Translations under genes and position numbers: made by a program
From: SIG603 sp963621245
GTDB lineage: Bacteria; Bacillota; Clostridia; Oscillospirales; Acutalibacteraceae
Assembly: GCA_963621245.1 (NCBI GenBank)
Contig: CAVFCW010000005.1
Span: forward strand, 75,570 to 139,569
DNA: 64,000 nt
Reading direction: 5' to 3'
The notes under the pieces: generated by a model
Databases searched by the model: none
The model's input: the letters and a program-made list of their open reading frames with translations, nothing else
What the model was told of the DNA's origin: nothing
In this document: in pieces, positions 60,452 to 64,000 of the stretch
How the letters are laid out: each line of letters begins with the position of its first letter
How positions within the stretch are numbered: the first letter of the stretch is position 1

Positions 60452-60517
60452 GGCAAAGAGAATACGTCAAAAATGCGGGAGCATTTGCAGACGGGCATTC
60501 TCTTTGCCGTTTTATTT
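60452..60517 (+). terminator. terminator-like nested hairpin in the repeat block
   Basis: 12-bp stem GGCAAAGAGAAT (60452-60463)/ATTCTCTTTGCC (60497-60508) enclosing an inner AAATGC-GGGA-GCATTT hairpin, then GTTTTATTT. Could end the metK transcript. Confidence 0.75.
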
Positions 60518-60635
60518 ACCGAGAGTTAGATAAGAACAGAAAATAATAATGCTATGCAAATTAATAGGTTTATCATTCCCTCAAAAATTAATTAAGCTGC
60601 CTTGATTTTCTTGTTTATCTTTGAGTAAATAATCC

Positions 60636-60674
60636 GTCAATGAAAATGCTCAGCTTCGCTGTATTTTCATTGAC
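60636..60674. repeat. hairpin in the centre of the repeat block
   Basis: 12-bp stem GTCAATGAAAAT/ATTTTCATTGAC with an inner CAGC-TTCG-CTG cap. Followed by TTTCTATTTTTG, so it could also stop transcription. Confidence 0.7.
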
Positions 60675-60919
60675 TTTCTATTTTTGTCTTGTAGAATTAT
60701 TTAATTTTGTTTTCATTATTTTTCTCTGTGTGTTTCAGTCGGCTTCATCGGTTAACTACGGTCGCTTGCGCTCCCTAAAGGCACTGCGTGCCTTTGGTTA
60801 ACCGCTTCAGCCTACCTCTTTTTTATTCGGCACTTCGTGCCTCACGTGGGCTCCGCCCACACCAGTTTGCTTTTTGAAAAAAGCAAAGGCAAAAACTTTT
60901 AATATATTTATTTGCTGTG

Positions 60920-60948
60920 TTGAATTTTGCTTTCCTCGGTGTTAGAAT
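60920..60948 (+). promoter_or_regulatory. promoter of the MATE gene
   Basis: TTGAAT (60920-60925), 17-base spacer, TAGAAT (60943-60948). It excludes the upstream in-frame ATG at 60917 as a start. Confidence 0.7.
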
Positions 60949-60994
60949 ATTCTCTCGAAAAGGATATTTTGCGCTTGGAGGAAAACGAAAGATT

Positions 60995-62368
60995 ATGTCA
61001 GTTGCTCGTTACAAACAAAATTCGCTCACCGAGGGCAACCTCTGGAAGCTTATCATGCTCTACTTTTTCCCAATTTTAATCGGTACTTTTTTCCAGCAGA
61101 TGTATAACACCGTCGATACGATTATCGTCGGCCGTTTCGTCGGCACGGAGGCTTTGGCGGCTGTCGGCACGACTTCCACCGCCATAAATCTCTTTATCGG
61201 CTTTTTTACGGGCGTCGCCTCCGGCTGTACTGTCATCATCTCCCAGTTTTACGGCGCCGAGGACAGAGAGAATGTCTCCAAGTCCGTTCACACCAGTATG
61301 GCGCTGGGCATTTTGGGCGGCGTTGCCATCACCTTGCTCGGTATTTTAATTTCAAGACCGTGCATGAAAATTATGAACTGCCCCGATGAAATTATCGATG
61401 ACGCCGTTCTTTACATGATAGTCTATTTTATCGGTTCTGTCGGAAATCTCGTTTACAACATCGGTACGGGCATTTTGCGTGCCGTCGGCGACTCCAAAAC
61501 TCCGCTTTATATTTTGATTGTGTGCTGTATTGCAAACATTGTTCTCGATTTGCTCTTTGTTGTTGCGTTCGGCTGGGCTGTTTTCGGTGTGGGTCTTGCA
61601 ACGATTTTATCTCAGCTTATCAGTGCCGTTTTGATTGTAGTAAGACTTATGAAATCTGACGATCTCTATAAATTCGAGTTCAAGAAACTAAAAATCGACA
61701 CCATCGTTATGAAAAACATCGTGAGAATCGGCATTCCTGCGGGTCTTCAGGCTGTTATGTACTCGCTTTCAAATCTTCTCATTCAAACGAGCATTAACGG
61801 TTTCGGCACGAGCTGCATAGCCGCTTGGTCCGCCATCGGCAAGATTGACGGTTTCGTCTGGATGGTTATGAACGCTTACGGCATTGCGGTCACGACTTTC
61901 TCCGGTCAGAATTTCGGTGCTAAAAAGTTCGACAGAGTTAAGCAGTCGGCAAGAGTTGGACTTGTGCTTGATATGGGTTCTACAATCTTTTTGAGCATAG
62001 TAATTTTTGTGTTCCGCTATCAGCTTCTCGGAATTTTCACCGCCGACAAAGAGGTTATCGAGATAGGTGCGAACTTCTTCAAGGTTTTTGCGCCGTCCTA
62101 CTTCACTTACGTTTTCATCGAGATTTTGTCCGGTGCGATAAGAGGTGTGGGCGAGGCGCTTCAGCCGATGCTCATCACGTGCATAGGCGTGTGCGGAATA
62201 AGAGTTGTTTGGCTTTTGACTGCTGTTCATTTAATTCACAACACGACCATGGTTGCGCTTTGCTATCCCGTATCTTGGGTGATTACGGCTGCTGTTTTCG
62301 TCGTTTATTATCTTCGTGGAAACTGGCTTAAACGCAGTGCAAAGAGAATGTACGGCGTCGAGATTTAA
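60995..62368 (+). CDS. MATE-family efflux transporter
   Basis: 457 aa from the ATG 12 bases after GGAGG. Twelve hydrophobic segments in two halves; LYFFPILIGTFFQQMYNTVDTIIVGRFVG at the N-terminus and GIPAGLQAVMYSLSNLLIQTSINGFG at the start of the second half are typical of the NorM/DinF group. Exports cationic drugs or metabolites in exchange for Na+ or H+; substrate not deducible. Single-gene unit next to the repeat block. Confidence 0.94.
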   Translation: MSVARYKQNSLTEGNLWKLIMLYFFPILIGTFFQQMYNTVDTIIVGRFVGTEALAAVGTTSTAINLFIGFFTGVASGCTVIISQFYGAEDRENVSKSVHTSMALGILGGVAITLLGILISRPCMKIMNCPDEIIDDAVLYMIVYFIGSVGNLVYNIGTGILRAVGDSKTPLYILIVCCIANIVLDLLFVVAFGWAVFGVGLATILSQLISAVLIVVRLMKSDDLYKFEFKKLKIDTIVMKNIVRIGIPAGLQAVMYSLSNLLIQTSINGFGTSCIAAWSAIGKIDGFVWMVMNAYGIAVTTFSGQNFGAKKFDRVKQSARVGLVLDMGSTIFLSIVIFVFRYQLLGIFTADKEVIEIGANFFKVFAPSYFTYVFIEILSGAIRGVGEALQPMLITCIGVCGIRVVWLLTAVHLIHNTTMVALCYPVSWVITAAVFVVYYLRGNWLKRSAKRMYGVEI

Positions 62369-62373
62369 ATTAT

Positions 62374-62402
62374 TTGCATATTTAATAAACTTGTGCTATA
62401 AT
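62374..62402 (+). promoter_or_regulatory. promoter of the CNNM/CorC-type gene
   Basis: TTGCAT (62374-62379), 17-base spacer, TATAAT (62397-62402). Confidence 0.85.
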
Positions 62403-62456
62403 AATCGGTAATTCAGGAAACTGAAAATTTAATATTTTGAGGTGATTTGTTCCTTT

Positions 62457-63734
62457 ATGGACAGTCATAGTATTAGTCAAATCGTAATACTAATCATTTT
62501 AATCGGACTTTCGGCTTTTTTCTCCGCGTCCGAAACTTCCTTCAACTCGCTTAATAAGGCGAGAATCAAGGCTTATGCGCAGGACGGAAACAAAAAGGCT
62601 CTGCTTGCTTTGAAACTGAGCGAAGACTACGACAAGCTTTTGTCGACGGTTTTAATCGGCAACAACATCGTGAACATCGGTGCGACCTCAATCGCAACGG
62701 TGCTGTTCGTTTCGCTTTTCCCCAAGAACGGTGCGCTTGCCTCGACCATAGTCATGACGGTTGTTGTGCTTATGTTCGGCGAGATTACGCCGAAATCGCT
62801 TGCAAAAGAGAGCGCCGAGAGCTTTGCGATGACAGTGGCTCCCGTGCTTAACGTGCTCAACAAAATCTTCACGCCGCTAAACTGGCTTTCTTTAAAGCTA
62901 AAAAATTTTGCGTCGGGAATGATTAAAACGGATTCAAACAATCAGATTACCGAGGACGAAATTCTCAATATTGTCGACGAAGCCGAGCAGGTAGGCGGCA
63001 TTGACGAGAACGAGAGCGAACTGCTAAGAAACGTTATCGAGTTTAACGAACTCGAGGCGGGGGACATCTTAACGCCCAGAACCGAGCTGACGGCGATTGA
63101 CAGAAACACGCCTGTAGATGAGGTTGCTAAGGTTTTCAAGGAGAGCGGCTACTCACGACTTCCCGTTTACGACGAAAACATCGATAACATAATCGGCGTT
63201 ATCAACGAAAAAGATTTCCATAACTTTGTTGTCGGCACGGACAGAGGAATTGAGAGCATAGTTAAAAAGCCTGATTTCATCCCTCCGTCAGTCAAGATAA
63301 ACGAGCTTCTCAGAACGACCCAGCGCGGAAAAACTCACCTTGCGGTCGTTGTGGACGAGTTCGGCGGCACCATGGGAATAGTCACGCTTGAGGATATTTT
63401 GGAGGAGCTTGTCGGAGAAATTTGGGACGAGCACGACGAGATTGAATCGGGAATAAGACAGATAGGCGAGTCGAGATTTATCGTACCGCTCACAATCGAT
63501 CTTGATGATTTCCTCGAGAAATTCGATATCAAAGAGGACGAGGACAGCGACGCCACCACCGTTAACGGCTGGCTTATGGAGCAGACGGACAAAATTCCCG
63601 AGCTTGGCGACAAATTCGATTACGATAACCTAACGGTCACGATTACGAAGGTAGACGGCCCAAAAGCTGACGAAATCGAGGTTGCGGTAAACTACCCGAA
63701 AGAAAAGACCGAAGAAGAAAAAATGCTTTCATAA
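62457..63734 (+). CDS. CNNM/CorC (hemolysin C) family membrane protein with CBS pair
   Basis: 425 aa. N-terminal DUF21/CNNM domain with four membrane segments (LIGLSAFFSASETSFNSLNKARI, LLSTVLIGNNIVNIGA, VLMFGEITPKSLAKE), then two CBS domains (TPRTELTAIDRNTPVDEV ... GYSRLPVYDENIDNIIGVI ... AVVVDEFGGTMGIVTLEDILEELVG) and a C-terminal CorC_HlyC/transporter-associated domain. Relatives export magnesium or cobalt. Start uncertain: ATG 62457 lies 13 bases from GAGGTG, while an in-frame GTG at 62442 overlaps it. Confidence 0.93.
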   Translation: MDSHSISQIVILIILIGLSAFFSASETSFNSLNKARIKAYAQDGNKKALLALKLSEDYDKLLSTVLIGNNIVNIGATSIATVLFVSLFPKNGALASTIVMTVVVLMFGEITPKSLAKESAESFAMTVAPVLNVLNKIFTPLNWLSLKLKNFASGMIKTDSNNQITEDEILNIVDEAEQVGGIDENESELLRNVIEFNELEAGDILTPRTELTAIDRNTPVDEVAKVFKESGYSRLPVYDENIDNIIGVINEKDFHNFVVGTDRGIESIVKKPDFIPPSVKINELLRTTQRGKTHLAVVVDEFGGTMGIVTLEDILEELVGEIWDEHDEIESGIRQIGESRFIVPLTIDLDDFLEKFDIKEDEDSDATTVNGWLMEQTDKIPELGDKFDYDNLTVTITKVDGPKADEIEVAVNYPKEKTEEEKMLS

Positions 63735-63742
63735 ATTAAAAA

Positions 63743-63776
63743 ATGGGATGCCGAAAGGTATCTCATTTTTGTTTTT
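63743..63776 (+). terminator. terminator after the CNNM/CorC-type gene
   Basis: 10-bp stem ATGGGATGCC/GGTATCTCAT (two G-U) with GAAA loop, then a long T-rich run. Confidence 0.88.
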
Positions 63777-63785
63777 GGGAGAAAA

Positions 63786-63923
63786 ATGTCTTTACAAACG
63801 GAAAAAAGTATGATAGAATCTAAAAGTCTTAAATTAATTGTGATTAATGTGAAGGAACGCACTGATTTTGTGTTCGACGGAGGAAAACCGAAAATCATCG
63901 GTAGTTTATCCGTTCATTATTAA
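63786..63923 (+). CDS. possible small ORF, 45 codons
   Basis: ATG 4 bases after GGGAG, stop TAA at 63921-63923; begins MSLQTEKSMIESKSLKLIVINV. No recognised domain, signal or membrane segment. The same stretch holds a TTTACA-17-TAGAAT promoter for the tRNA, so the frame may be accidental. Confidence 0.25.
   Translation: MSLQTEKSMIESKSLKLIVINVKERTDFVFDGGKPKIIGSLSVHY
63791..63819 (+). promoter_or_regulatory. possible promoter upstream of tRNA-Ala
   Basis: TTTACA (63791-63796), 17-base spacer, TAGAAT (63814-63819), about 125 bases before the tRNA. Confidence 0.5.
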
Positions 63924-63945
63924 TTATACATTATAAATTAAATAC

Positions 63946-64000
<55 letters not shown>

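Larger units (their letters stand above)
60195..60902. repeat. large imperfect inverted-repeat block with nested hairpins
   Basis: The ends 60195-60252 and 60845-60902 are inverted copies of one element (AAAGTTTTTGGTTTCGCTTTT, then GTGTGGGC-GAGCCCAC). Inside, 60352-60371 is matched at 19 of 20 positions by the inverse of 60756-60775. Small perfect palindromes sit along both arms (AAAAGTAC-GCA-GTACTTTT; AAAGGCAC-TGC-GTGCCTTT; GGCAC-TTC-GTGCC). No open reading frame of note. Resembles REP/BIME or MITE-like non-coding repeats; target-site duplications were not found by eye. Confidence 0.8.

Noticed and set aside
60195..60902. Insertion sequence with degraded transposase
   Set aside because: No open frame or fragment resembling a transposase was found, and no target-site duplication was visible by eye; kept only as a non-coding repeat block.
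60129..60994. Possible CRISPR array in the repeat-rich gap
   Set aside because: Repeats are inverted and irregularly spaced with no equal-length spacers, and no cas gene is present.

Overview
This 64 kb window looks like chromosome from a low-to-mid GC Gram-positive anaerobe of the class Clostridia, probably near the Ruminococcaceae/Oscillospiraceae. That placement is an inference from gene content. The evidence is two T-box riboswitches, a SAM-I riboswitch, strong Shine-Dalgarno sites, TTG and GTG starts, class III fructose-bisphosphatase, RNase J, a GdpP-type c-di-AMP phosphodiesterase, the ACT/UPF0210 pair and a BMP-like tryptophan ABC transporter. No phage, integrase, transposase, CRISPR array or rRNA was seen; almost everything is housekeeping or transport.

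Layout. (1) 100-6860, minus strand: a complete seven-gene tryptophan operon (trpEGDCFBA) behind a Trp-specific T-box and a consensus promoter. (2) 6963-11627: a minus-strand unit of ridA, an APC permease, a PatB/MalY C-S lyase and a redoxin, diverging from a YheO-like regulator. (3) 11843-13962: a LysR regulator and a MetE-like (YxjG/YxjH type) methyltransferase. (4) 14341-20609: a five-gene Opp/Dpp-type ABC transporter with a long leader. (5) 20650-23865: nitrilase-family amidase, ArsC/Spx-like protein and class III FBPase. (6) 23874-25966, minus: a diaminopentanoate-dehydrogenase-like gene behind a MerR-type 19-bp-spacer promoter, with a MerR/BmrR-type regulator beside it. (7) 26019-29622, minus: ferrous iron uptake operon feoA-feoA-feoB-HMA. 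(8) 29721-32712, minus: HAD phosphatase and Nudix pair, then ATP-dependent PEP carboxykinase.

(9) 32937-36315: a second Trp T-box driving a tryptophan ABC transporter (trpXYZ type), so synthesis and uptake of tryptophan read the same uncharged tRNA signal. (10) 36442-38134: ACT-domain protein plus UPF0210. (11) 38146-39910, minus: a CBS/DRTGG/DHH pyrophosphatase-like protein, divergent from (12) a poly(A) polymerase/CCA-transferase gene broken by three apparent frameshifts at short homopolymers (39996-41337). (13) 41348-51464: a seven-gene core unit rnj-gdpP-rplI-dnaB-tilS-hpt-ftsH. (14) 51478-56788: a divergent type IIA topoisomerase pair and a SorC-type regulator. (15) 56847-58675: PrpF-family isomerase and a low-molecular-weight phosphatase. 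(16) 58700-60128: SAM-I riboswitch and metK. (17) 60129-60905: a gene-free block of nested hairpins arranged as a large imperfect inverted repeat. (18) 60920-64000: MATE exporter, CNNM/CorC-type membrane protein and the first 55 bases of tRNA-Ala(GGC).

The most promising signals are the duplicated Trp T-box regulon with an 11-codon Trp-containing ORF in its second leader, the coherent permease/C-S lyase/RidA module, the MerR-controlled orphan dehydrogenase with stacked mini-hairpins, and the 60.2-60.9 kb repeat block with a third copy of its end element at 58.1 kb. Nothing here is clearly a new defence or mobile system. Positions of promoters and hairpins were read by eye; family names rest on recognised motifs, not on database searches.
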